A DNA stretch of 56,441 nucleotides, from assembly GCA_002414665.1 (NCBI GenBank), contig DIAF01000034.1:58941-115381 (forward strand), written 5' to 3'. The notes beneath the pieces are model-generated. The model had not been told where the DNA came from. It saw only the letters and a program-made list of their open reading frames with translations, and did no database searches. The DNA comes from Halieaceae bacterium UBA5085. GTDB lineage: Bacteria > Pseudomonadota > Gammaproteobacteria > Pseudomonadales > Halieaceae. Both the position numbers and the translations under genes were made by a program. Below, piece after piece: positions 47,985 to 55,703 of this stretch. Numbering within the stretch: position 1 is the stretch's first letter; every line of letters begins with the position of its first letter.

Positions 47985-50717
47985 TCAGTGCGCTTCATCC
48001 CAATTTTTTCCAGCGCCCGCTTCCACCAGCAGCGGCACCGCGAGTTCCGCGGCTTCGCTCATCAAGCCGCAGAGCGTGTCACACACACCCTCGACGGCAT
48101 CTTCTGCGACTTCCAGTACCAGTTCGTCGTGTACCTGCATGATAGTCCGGGCGTCGACATCTGACTCCTGCAGCCAGTGGTCCACCTGCAGCATGGCACG
48201 CTTGATGATGTCGGCGGCGGTACCCTGCATGGGCGCATTGATGGCGGTGCGCTCGGCGGCCTGGGCGCGCATTTTGTTGCGCGCGTTGATTTCCGGCAGG
48301 TACAGGCGCCGCCCGAACAGGGTTTCCACGTACCCCTGCTCACGGGCACTGGCCCGGGTGCGATCCATATAATCCTGAACCCCCGGGTAGCGCTCGAAGT
48401 AGCGATCGATATAGTCCTGAGCCTCGTTGCGACCGAGGTGCAGCTGGCGCGCCAGCCCGAACGCCGACATGCCGTAAATCAGGCCAAAGTTGATCGCCTT
48501 GGCCTTGCGCCGCTGCTCGGCGGATACGGCATCCAGAGCCACCCCGAAGACCTCAGCCGCCGTGGCGCGGTGTACATCCAGCCCCTCACGAAAGGCATGC
48601 AGGAGACCCGCGTCAGAGGACAGGTGCGCCATGATCCGCAGCTCGATCTGCGAGTAGTCGGCCGCCACAATGCGGTAACCCGGCGGCGCAATGAAGGCCT
48701 GGCGAATGCGCCGCCCCTCCTCTGTGCGTATGGGAATATTCTGCAGATTCGGGTCGGATGACGAGAGGCGTCCCGTCGCCGTTACTGCCTGGTGATAGGA
48801 GGTGTGAATGCGCCCCGTGTGCGGATTCAGCAGATCCGGCAGTTTGTCGGTGTAGGTGGATTTCAGTTTGCTCAGACCGCGGTACTCAAGCAGCACACGC
48901 GGCAGCGGATAGTCCAGGGCGAGCTCGGCCAGCACCTCCTCGGCGGTGGAGGGCGCGCCGGTCGGGGTCTTGCGCAGCACAGGCAGTTCCAGCCGCTTGA
49001 ACAGGATGTCACCCAACTGCTTGGGGGAGCCCAGGTTGAAGGCCTCGCCAGCAAGGTCATGGGCTTCGGCCTCCAGCTGCTGCAGACGTTCACCCAGCTC
49101 ACGACTCTGCTGCTGCAACAGTTCCCGTGAAACCAGCGCTCCCGTGCGCTCGATACGCGACAGAACTGGCACCAGCGGCAACTCGATGTCGGTGTACACC
49201 GATGCCGGCCCGGGCAGCGCCGACAGCCGCGGCCACAGCGCCTCGTGCAGGCGCAGCGTGATATCGGCATCCTCAGCCGCATAGGGCCCCGCATCCTCTA
49301 CCTTGACCTGGTTGAAGGTCAGCTGCCTGGCGCCCTTGCCGGCAATATCTTCGAAGTGGATGGTCTTGTAGCCAAGATACTTCAGCGCGAGGCTGTTCAT
49401 GTCGTGCCGGGTGGCGGTGGAATCCAGCAGGTAGGATTCCAGCATAGTGTCGTGGCGGATGCCGCGCAGGGTGATGCCGTGGTTGGCCAGGACGCTGGCG
49501 TCGTATTTCAGGTTTTGCCCCACCTTTGCCCGCGCCGGGTCCTCCAGCAGTGGCCGCAGACGGGCGAGCACGTCGTTGCGGTCCAGCTGTGCCGGCGCGC
49601 CAAGGTAGTCGTGCGCCAGTGGCACATAGGCGGCCTCGCCGGGGCGCACCGCAAACGAGACACCCACAACCTGTGCCTCCATGTAATTGAGGCTGGTCGT
49701 TTCCGTGTCGAAAGCGAACAGCTCAGCCGCCGCCAAGCGTGCCAGCCAGCGCTCCAGCGCGGGCGTTTCCGTCAGCACCTCCCAGTGGGTTTCGATAGCG
49801 CTTTCGGGACTGTCGCCCTCCACGACACCGGGTTCAACGCCCTGCAGCAGCTCGTCCAGCCAGCTGCGGAACTCCAAACGGGTATACCATTCGCGCAACG
49901 CTTCGGTGTCGGGCTCTCCATTGCGCAGGTCATCCACCGACTCCTGCAGCGGCACATCGAGTTTGATTGTGGCCAGTTGGTAGGACAGGTAGGCGCGCTC
50001 GCGCTCGGCTTCCAGCTTCGCCCCCATGCTCTTCGCACCGCGGAAATCCAGGCTGGCCACCCGGTCCAGCCCGGCGTAAATGTCATCCAGGCCTCCCAGC
50101 CCCTGCAACAGCGCCAGTGCGGTTTTCTCCCCCACACCGGGCACCCCGGGTATGTTGTCGACCTTGTCACCCATCAGTGCGAGGAAGTCGATAATCCGGG
50201 ACGGCGGGATACCGAATTTGTCTTTGACACCGGCCTCATCAAGCCGCGTATCGGTCATCGTGTTCACCAGTGTGGTGTGCTCGTTCACCAACTGTGCCAT
50301 ATCCTTGTCACCGGTGGAGATGACCACCGGGCGGCCGCGCTCGGTGGCCTGGCGCGCCAGGGTGCCGATCACGTCATCCGCCTCGACGCCGGGCTCGCAG
50401 ATCAGCGGCAAACCCATGGCGCGGACAATGGCGTGAATCGGTTCCACCTGGGCGCGCAGCTCATCCGGCATGGGGGGACGCTGGGCCTTGTACTCGGCAA
50501 ACAGGTCGTCACGAAACGTCTTGCCCTTTGCATCAAAGACAACCGCCACCGGACTTTCCGGATAATCCTTGAGCAGGCGGCGCAGCATGCTGATCACGCC
50601 CTTCACCGCACCGGTGGGCTCGCCCTTCGAGGTGTTAAGGGGTGGCAGTGCGTGGAAGGCCCGGTACAGGTAAGAGGAGCCGTCCACCAGGACGACAGGC
50701 GCGATGCTATCAGCCAT
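47985..50717 (-). CDS. polA: DNA polymerase I
   Basis: 910 residues, near the usual 920-930. Three domains: the 5'-3' exonuclease (residues about 1-290) with VLVDGSSYLYRAFHALPPL, FDAKGKTFRDDLFAEYKAQR and DNIPGVPGVGEKTALALL; the 3'-5' proofreading domain with FAFDTETTSLNYMEAQ (DxE present) and KYDASVLANHGI; and the polymerase domain with KLKSTYTDKLPDLLN, TGRLSSSDPNLQNIPIRTEEG, AADYSQIELRIMAHLS (palm Asp), KAINFGLIYGMSAFGLARQL (O helix) and MQVHDELVLEV. All catalytic residues are visible. Used for Okazaki-fragment maturation and repair. Starts 21 bases downstream of the Sco gene on the same strand. Confidence 0.98.
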   Translation of the reverse strand: MADSIAPVVLVDGSSYLYRAFHALPPLNTSKGEPTGAVKGVISMLRRLLKDYPESPVAVVFDAKGKTFRDDLFAEYKAQRPPMPDELRAQVEPIHAIVRAMGLPLICEPGVEADDVIGTLARQATERGRPVVISTGDKDMAQLVNEHTTLVNTMTDTRLDEAGVKDKFGIPPSRIIDFLALMGDKVDNIPGVPGVGEKTALALLQGLGGLDDIYAGLDRVASLDFRGAKSMGAKLEAERERAYLSYQLATIKLDVPLQESVDDLRNGEPDTEALREWYTRLEFRSWLDELLQGVEPGVVEGDSPESAIETHWEVLTETPALERWLARLAAAELFAFDTETTSLNYMEAQVVGVSFAVRPGEAAYVPLAHDYLGAPAQLDRNDVLARLRPLLEDPARAKVGQNLKYDASVLANHGITLRGIRHDTMLESYLLDSTATRHDMNSLALKYLGYKTIHFEDIAGKGARQLTFNQVKVEDAGPYAAEDADITLRLHEALWPRLSALPGPASVYTDIELPLVPVLSRIERTGALVSRELLQQQSRELGERLQQLEAEAHDLAGEAFNLGSPKQLGDILFKRLELPVLRKTPTGAPSTAEEVLAELALDYPLPRVLLEYRGLSKLKSTYTDKLPDLLNPHTGRIHTSYHQAVTATGRLSSSDPNLQNIPIRTEEGRRIRQAFIAPPGYRIVAADYSQIELRIMAHLSSDAGLLHAFREGLDVHRATAAEVFGVALDAVSAEQRRKAKAINFGLIYGMSAFGLARQLHLGRNEAQDYIDRYFERYPGVQDYMDRTRASAREQGYVETLFGRRLYLPEINARNKMRAQAAERTAINAPMQGTAADIIKRAMLQVDHWLQESDVDARTIMQVHDELVLEVAEDAVEGVCDTLCGLMSEAAELAVPLLVEAGAGKNWDEAH

Positions 50718-50738
50718 GAGGGCCTCCCGTGATGCGGA

Positions 50739-51401
50739 TCAATGGTCCCAGAGAACCCGGATTGACCGGTAGGTCAGCTTCATTTTTGCCAGATCCAGCG
50801 GCGCCTTGAAGAACGCGTGGTAATCGCCGCGGGGGTTGATCAACACCACATTGGCGCTGTGGTCGACGAGATAATTCTCGTCCTGCCCCGGCACCTTGCG
50901 AAACGGCGTGTTCAGGGCAGTGGCGAACCGGTGAATGTCGAGGAATTCGCCGGTCACACCGAGAAACTCGGGGTTGAAGAAGGGCACGTAGCTGGCCAGC
51001 TGCTCCACGGAATCGCGCGCCGGGTCGACGGAAACCATCACCACCCGGGTGTCCTCCACTTCAGTGCCCTCCAGGGCTTTCACAAACTGGTCGAGGAACG
51101 CCATGGTGGTGGGGCAGATGTCAGGGCAATAGGTAAACCCGAAGAAAATCAGCGTCCACTGGCCCTCGAGGCTGGCCGGTACGAAGGGCTGGCCGCGGTG
51201 GTCTATCAGCTCAAAGTCACCCATGTCGCGCGGGGTTTGCAACAGGAATGCCCCGTTCGCCTGCATGTCTGCAGCCGTCATCACGCGCGGCTGGTTGATA
51301 CGGTTCACGAAACCCGCAACGATCACCAGAATGAACACCAGAACCCCGATAACGGTCCAGCGAATGCCGCGGCTCTGGCTGGGTGTCTTGCTGTCGCTCA
51401 T
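50739..51401 (-). CDS. SCO family protein (copper chaperone of cytochrome oxidase)
   Basis: 220 residues with one N-terminal membrane helix (IRWTVIGVLVFILVIVAGFV) and a periplasmic thioredoxin-like domain. Sco1/SenC proteins deliver Cu to the CuA site of cytochrome c oxidase subunit II. The copper site is complete: Cys-x3-Cys in FGFTYCPDICPTTMAF and the distal His in YLVDHSANVVLINPRGDY. Preceded by GDFELIDHRGQPF and QWTLIFFG, typical of the family. Encoded between cyoE and polA as the last cytochrome-oxidase-related gene of the run. Confidence 0.94.
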   Translation of the reverse strand: MSDSKTPSQSRGIRWTVIGVLVFILVIVAGFVNRINQPRVMTAADMQANGAFLLQTPRDMGDFELIDHRGQPFVPASLEGQWTLIFFGFTYCPDICPTTMAFLDQFVKALEGTEVEDTRVVMVSVDPARDSVEQLASYVPFFNPEFLGVTGEFLDIHRFATALNTPFRKVPGQDENYLVDHSANVVLINPRGDYHAFFKAPLDLAKMKLTYRSIRVLWDH

Positions 51402-51414
51402 GGTGGCTTGGTCC

Positions 51415-52314
51415 TCAGGCTGCAGTCATAGGGAAAACATAGTGATCGATCAACATGATCACGAACAAGGCCATCAGGTAGATGATCGAATACTTGAACG
51501 TCTCCATCGGCGCGGCTGGATTGCGGTTGCGCATGAGCTCGATGGCCCAGTAAAGAAAGCCACCGCCCAGCACAACGGCACCCAACAGGTACAGGGGGCC
51601 GCTCATGCGGGTGACGAAGGGCAGCAGTGTGATCAGGAACATGAGCACGGTGTAGAGCAGAATATGCAGGCGCGTGAAGGCATCGCCGTGGGTCACGGGG
51701 AGCATGGGAATATCCACCGCCGCGTACTCCTCCTTGCGGTGAATCGCCAGCGCCCAGAAATGGGGCGGTGTCCAGGCAAAGATAATCAGCACCAGCAGCA
51801 GCGCGTGGCCGTGAATCTCGCCGGTCACCGCGGTCCAGCCCAGCAGCGGCGGTGCGGCGCCGGCAAGCCCGCCGATGACAATATTCTGCGGCGTGGCACG
51901 CTTGAGAAACAGGGTATAAACGAAGGCGTAGCCCACCAGGGAGGCAAACGTGAGCCAGGCAGTGAGCGCATTTACCCAGATGAGCAGGATGGCCATACCC
52001 GCGCCACCCAGCACCGCGGCAAAAACTGCCGCCTGCAGCGTACCCACGCGACCCTGGGCAATCGGCCGCTTGCTGGTGCGGGCCATGCGCTGGTCTACAC
52101 GCTGGTCTACCAGATGATTCACTGCCGCCGCAGCGCCTGCGCACAATGCAATACCGAGGTTGCCGAGTATCAGGGCATCCAGCGGCACCATGCCGGGCAC
52201 GGCCATGAACATGCCGATCACCGAGGTCAGGATCATCAGCAGCACGACATTGGGCTTGGTCAGCTCCTTGTAGTCGCGCCAGGTGGCTTTGGCTGTTGCG
52301 GCCATATCAGTCAT
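51415..52314 (-). CDS. cyoE: protoheme IX farnesyltransferase (heme O synthase)
   Basis: 299 residues, about nine membrane helices. CyoE/CtaB attaches a farnesyl group to heme B to give heme O, needed for heme O- or heme A-containing oxidases. The UbiA-type Asp motif is NHLVDQRVDQRMARTSKRPIAQGRV (aligned with NDxxDxxxD), and the second motif is EIHGHALLLVLIIFAWTPPH. YKELTKPNVVLLMILTSVIGMF is the conserved first helix. No ctaA (heme A synthase) lies next to it, although Pseudomonas-type loci place it immediately upstream; only 9 bases separate cyoE from the gene before it. Confidence 0.96.
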   Translation of the reverse strand: MTDMAATAKATWRDYKELTKPNVVLLMILTSVIGMFMAVPGMVPLDALILGNLGIALCAGAAAAVNHLVDQRVDQRMARTSKRPIAQGRVGTLQAAVFAAVLGGAGMAILLIWVNALTAWLTFASLVGYAFVYTLFLKRATPQNIVIGGLAGAAPPLLGWTAVTGEIHGHALLLVLIIFAWTPPHFWALAIHRKEEYAAVDIPMLPVTHGDAFTRLHILLYTVLMFLITLLPFVTRMSGPLYLLGAVVLGGGFLYWAIELMRNRNPAAPMETFKYSIIYLMALFVIMLIDHYVFPMTAA

Positions 52315-52323
52315 TGGGCTTGT

Positions 52324-52986
52324 TCAGTCCCCGGAGTTCTTCAGCAGGAATTTGAGATCAGAGATCACGTCTTTATAACTGTCGCCGCTATCATACGTCA
52401 TCATGACCCAGCCAGCAGGGTCTACCAGGTACCAGACGTCTTTCGTTGTCAGCGTTTCCGGAAACAGCGCCGGCCAGGCGGCGACGTCCATGCGAGCCAC
52501 CACGACACTGCCGTGCTCCGACGCCAGCAACGCGGAAAAATCCTTGGGGGCCGGCTTGCCGTCGGACAGCTCAGCCACCGAAATACCAGTATCTGACGGC
52601 GCTCGGTCGCTGATCAGCATGCGCCGCACCCGGGGAAACTCCTTGCCCAGGGCCAGGTGAATCTGCCGTGTCAGGTAGAGCTTGTGCTCACAGGGCGCGT
52701 CACAGCGGGCCCCCTCATGGGTGACCAGCAGCGTCCACTGGTGGTCGACGTTGCTCCAGGGCAGGGCAGCGCCGGTGGGTGAGAGCAGTCCTGCCTCCGC
52801 CAGCGGACGCGGCGGGTCCAGCAAGTCACCGCGGTTGGCTGTGCCGAGGATCTCTACAAGGTCGAGGTCGCCACGGATGACAAACCACCAGAGCCAGGTT
52901 GCGGCGAGCACCATGATTACTGGAATACCGGCAATGAGCAGGATAACCAGACGGCTGTTATTCACTCCCGGCGCGGGCTCCTGCAT
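52324..52986 (-). CDS. oxidase-locus protein with a membrane anchor and Sco-like domain, unknown role
   Basis: 220 residues. One N-terminal membrane helix (RLVILLIAGIPVIMVLAATWLWWFVI) and a periplasmic domain whose pattern resembles a thioredoxin/Sco fold: HQWTLLVTHEGARCDAPCEHKLYLTRQIH carries Cys-x3-Cys, similar to the Sco copper motif, then LALGKEFPRVRRMLISD and VWYLVDPAGWVMMTYDSGDSYKDVISDL. The distal His of Sco proteins is not evident. Uncharacterised proteins at this position, between SURF1 and heme synthesis genes, are common in gammaproteobacterial oxidase loci. A role in copper delivery or redox of the oxidase is inferred from context. Overlaps nothing; 3 bases after SURF1. Confidence 0.8.
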   Translation of the reverse strand: MQEPAPGVNNSRLVILLIAGIPVIMVLAATWLWWFVIRGDLDLVEILGTANRGDLLDPPRPLAEAGLLSPTGAALPWSNVDHQWTLLVTHEGARCDAPCEHKLYLTRQIHLALGKEFPRVRRMLISDRAPSDTGISVAELSDGKPAPKDFSALLASEHGSVVVARMDVAAWPALFPETLTTKDVWYLVDPAGWVMMTYDSGDSYKDVISDLKFLLKNSGD

Positions 52987-52989
52987 GAA

Positions 52990-53739
52990 TCAATCCTCTC
53001 TTCGCGTGATAAGCCGCCACAGGTTGGAGCTGCGCAGCAGGAAAAAGATCAACAAAACGACGGCCATGGTAAACCATTGCAGGGCATAACCCTGGTGCTT
53101 TTCGGGGCTGGCATTCACCACCGGCCAGTCGGCGACGAGGGCCGCGGGGGTATTGGGGTCGATACGCACCAACCAGGGGTAGAGCCCGGCATCGCCAAGC
53201 TCGGCAACCAGGGGTTGCAAGGCCTGTATATCGACCGCCTGTACGCGCACCGGCCAGGGCGGTGACAACTGCTGCTCCGCCAACAGATAGGGCGTACCGG
53301 GTGACACATAGAGGTGCCCCGTCACGCGGGTGACACCGCGCGGTTCGGGCACCTCGGGCAGACTCAGGCGCGCCGGGTCACTGGGCACCCAGCCACGGTT
53401 GACCAATACCAGCTGCCGGGTGTCCGCGAGGCGAAACAGGCCCAGCACCTCATTGCCGAAACGACCCCGATGCATGCGGTTGTCCAGCAGCAGATAATGC
53501 TCGGGGAGAAACTCGCCGCGCAGCAGCACGCGTCGATAGGCCAGTGTCTCCGCAGGCTCCGCGGCAAGTTGCTGGAGCTCGACCGGCGCTTCACCCTGGC
53601 GCTGCGCCCAGCGGGACTCCAGCTCGCGCTTTTCCTCAGCGCGCTCCAGCTGCCAGAAGCCCAACATCACCAGAGCCGGAAACAGCAGCGCCGTAAACAG
53701 CGTGATGCGCCACTCGAGATCCAGTTTCAATGCCGCCAT
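52990..53739 (-). CDS. SURF1 family cytochrome oxidase assembly protein
   Basis: 249 residues with two membrane helices near the ends (ITLFTALLFPALVMLGFWQL and LQWFTMAVVLLIFFLL) and a periplasmic domain between them. The SURF1 signature is present: GFWQLERAEEKRELESRW, YRRVLLRGEFLPEHYLLLDNRMHRG, LVLVNRGWVPSDP and HQGYALQWFTMAVV. SURF1 aids heme insertion into subunit I of the oxidase. Its start diverges from the small DUF2909 gene on the other strand. Confidence 0.94.
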   Translation of the reverse strand: MAALKLDLEWRITLFTALLFPALVMLGFWQLERAEEKRELESRWAQRQGEAPVELQQLAAEPAETLAYRRVLLRGEFLPEHYLLLDNRMHRGRFGNEVLGLFRLADTRQLVLVNRGWVPSDPARLSLPEVPEPRGVTRVTGHLYVSPGTPYLLAEQQLSPPWPVRVQAVDIQALQPLVAELGDAGLYPWLVRIDPNTPAALVADWPVVNASPEKHQGYALQWFTMAVVLLIFFLLRSSNLWRLITRRED

Positions 53740-53831
53740 GCCTCAACCCCGTTCAGTTAATGTAACGCCATATTCCCCAGCTGCACCGGCCGCTGGTTTA
53801 TACTGCTGCGTTTCCGGAAAGGAGCAAAACA

Positions 53832-54086
53832 TTGTTGAAATTGACGATCATCGGTTTGATGCTGGCGCTGCTCGCCAGCCTGGGCAGCGGATTCTACTTC
53901 CTGATGGTTGATCAGGGTGACAAGAATAGCCGCCGAACCTTCCATTCCCTGGGGGTACGCCTCACTCTGGCACTGGCCCTCGCGGGACTGATCATTTTCG
54001 GCGTGGCCACTGGCAAGCTCGGTCACAGCAACCCCTGGGACGCCGGACCTCGTCCGGCCGCCCAGGCGCAAGAAAGCGGGGAGTAA
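53832..54086 (+). CDS. DUF2909 twin transmembrane small protein
   Basis: 84 residues beginning with TTG at 53832 (TTG TTG AAA), with GGAG 7 bases upstream, so TTG is the likely start. Two hydrophobic segments (about residues 4-26 and 42-62) with a charged loop (DQGDKNSRRTFHSLGVR) between them fit the DUF2909/twin-transmembrane family that lies between coxC and SURF1 in many gammaproteobacteria. It stands on the plus strand, opposite to all neighbouring oxidase genes. TATACT at 53799-53804 may be its -10. Ends 5 bases from the convergent coxC end. Function unknown, possibly oxidase assembly. Confidence 0.85.
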   Translation: MLKLTIIGLMLALLASLGSGFYFLMVDQGDKNSRRTFHSLGVRLTLALALAGLIIFGVATGKLGHSNPWDAGPRPAAQAQESGE

Positions 54087-54091
54087 GGCCC

Positions 54092-55063
54092 CTACAAAAT
54101 GTAGACAAAGAGGAACAGGAATACCCACACCACATCAACGAAGTGCCAGTACCAGCTCGACGCCTCGAAGCCGAAGTGATCATCGGCGGTGAAATGTCCT
54201 GCACGGACCGAGCGCAGCCACTGGATCAAAAGCATGGTCATGCCCATGATCACGTGGAAACCATGGAAACCGGTCAACATGAAGAACGTCGAGCCGTAGA
54301 TCCCCGAATTCAGCGTCAGGCCGAAATGCGCGTAAGCTTCGTAGTATTCCAGCGCCTGCAAAGCGACGAACAGCATGCCCAGGGCAACGGTGACCCCCAG
54401 CCAGATGTTGAACTTGCGCTTGTTGCCATCGAGCAGGCCCATGTGCGCGAAATGCACCGTGACGCTGGAGGACAGCAGAACGATCGTGTTCCACAAAGGC
54501 AGCCAGAGATACCATGCGGATGCTTCGCCGAAGGCCATGCTCTTCTCGTAGCTCTGGAACGTACCCATGTTGGCGATGGGCTGGCTGGCAACGCCCCCTA
54601 CCGCTTCCTGCGGCGTCAGCGGCATGGGCCACTGGTATTCAAAACCTTCCCAGAGCAGATGGTTCATGCGGCCGCCTTCACCCTCGCCAGCCAGCCAGGG
54701 GCCGACCAGGGTGCGCACATAGAACAGCGCGCCGAAAAAGGCGAGGAAGAACATCACCTCGGAAAAAATGAACCAGAACATGCCCAGCACGTAGGACTTC
54801 TTCAGCTGCGCGCTGTTCAGACCCGCCAGGTTTTCCTTGATCGCCATCCGGAACCAGCCGAACAGCGTTGCGGAGAAGAAGAACAGGCCAAACCAGAATA
54901 TGCCCCAGGAGCCGGTAGTGGCACCGTCGCCGAAGGTCATATCGTTCATCACACTGGCGGCGCCGAAGGTGCTGAGCATCAGGCCGATCGTTGCACACAC
55001 CGCCAGTTTGCTTTTTTCCGGTACGTAATACTTCTCGTACTCTGTAGAACTCTGGGTTGTCAT
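54092..55063 (-). CDS. ctaE: cytochrome c oxidase subunit III
   Basis: 323 residues, seven membrane helices. Subunit III stabilises the catalytic core of aa3-type oxidase. Motifs: YYVPEKSKLAVCATIGLML, WGIFWFGLFFFSATLFGWF, YVLGMFWFIFSEVMFFLAFFGALFY (with the conserved Glu), LPLWNTIVLLSSSVTVHFAH, TLNSGIYGSTFFMLTGFHGFHVIMG and SWYWHFVDVVWVFLFLFVYIL. An insertion with LAGEGEGGRMNHLLWEGFEYQ in the middle makes it longer than the shortest family members but is typical for gammaproteobacteria. Next gene upstream is ctaG. Confidence 0.97.
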   Translation of the reverse strand: MTTQSSTEYEKYYVPEKSKLAVCATIGLMLSTFGAASVMNDMTFGDGATTGSWGIFWFGLFFFSATLFGWFRMAIKENLAGLNSAQLKKSYVLGMFWFIFSEVMFFLAFFGALFYVRTLVGPWLAGEGEGGRMNHLLWEGFEYQWPMPLTPQEAVGGVASQPIANMGTFQSYEKSMAFGEASAWYLWLPLWNTIVLLSSSVTVHFAHMGLLDGNKRKFNIWLGVTVALGMLFVALQALEYYEAYAHFGLTLNSGIYGSTFFMLTGFHGFHVIMGMTMLLIQWLRSVRAGHFTADDHFGFEASSWYWHFVDVVWVFLFLFVYIL

Positions 55064-55106
55064 TGTCTTTCTCCGTTGTAATCACGCAGCCCCCCCGGAC
55101 CGCGTG

Positions 55107-55667
55107 TCAGCGTGCAGCGATAGAGCCGCCCACCATATCTGTGACGTCAAAAATCGTGTAGGACAGCGTGATCGTGTGGATGTCGCTGGGCAGGTCGCGG
55201 TCGATGATGAACTGCAACGGCATTTCTGCCGAGCTGTCGCCATCCAGCGGTTGCTGGTTAAAGCAGAAGCACTCGGTTTTGTGGAAATACGCCGCGGCCC
55301 GGGACGGCGACACACTGGGGATAGCCTGGGCGACCATGGCCTTGGGCAGCGGATTGCGCGCGTGGAAAACCGTATCGTTGCTCGCGCCCGGATGCACCTT
55401 CATCATCGTAACTGAAGGGCCGAAGTCCCAGGGCATGCCCTCATTGTTGGTGGCCACAAACTGGATGGTCACCGTGCGGGACTCGTCCACGCCGGCCTGC
55501 ACGGATGTGTAGGCTTCACCGCTGGTCTTGCCGTTGATGCCCAGGGCATCGCAGAGCACGTTGTACAGCGGCACCATGACCACGAATACAAAGGCAAACA
55601 TGATCACAGCGGTCGACGCCAACTTGACGACGGTGTCGACAACCGGGTTACTACTCACTCTCAACAT
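55107..55667 (-). CDS. ctaG: cytochrome c oxidase assembly protein CtaG/Cox11
   Basis: 186 residues with one N-terminal membrane helix (LASTAVIMFAFVFVVMVPLY) then a periplasmic beta-rich domain. CtaG/Cox11 inserts copper into the CuB site of subunit I. The copper motif CFCF is visible in YFHKTECFCFNQQPLDG, together with PLYNVLCDALGING near the membrane and MPWDFGPSVTMMKVHPGASND and DIHTITLSYTIFDV further on. Located between subunit I and subunit III, 36 bases after the subunit I stop. Confidence 0.97.
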   Translation of the reverse strand: MLRVSSNPVVDTVVKLASTAVIMFAFVFVVMVPLYNVLCDALGINGKTSGEAYTSVQAGVDESRTVTIQFVATNNEGMPWDFGPSVTMMKVHPGASNDTVFHARNPLPKAMVAQAIPSVSPSRAAAYFHKTECFCFNQQPLDGDSSAEMPLQFIIDRDLPSDIHTITLSYTIFDVTDMVGGSIAAR

Positions 55668-55703
55668 GCTCCACTCCTCAATCCAAGCAACATCCGGTGG
55701 CGT

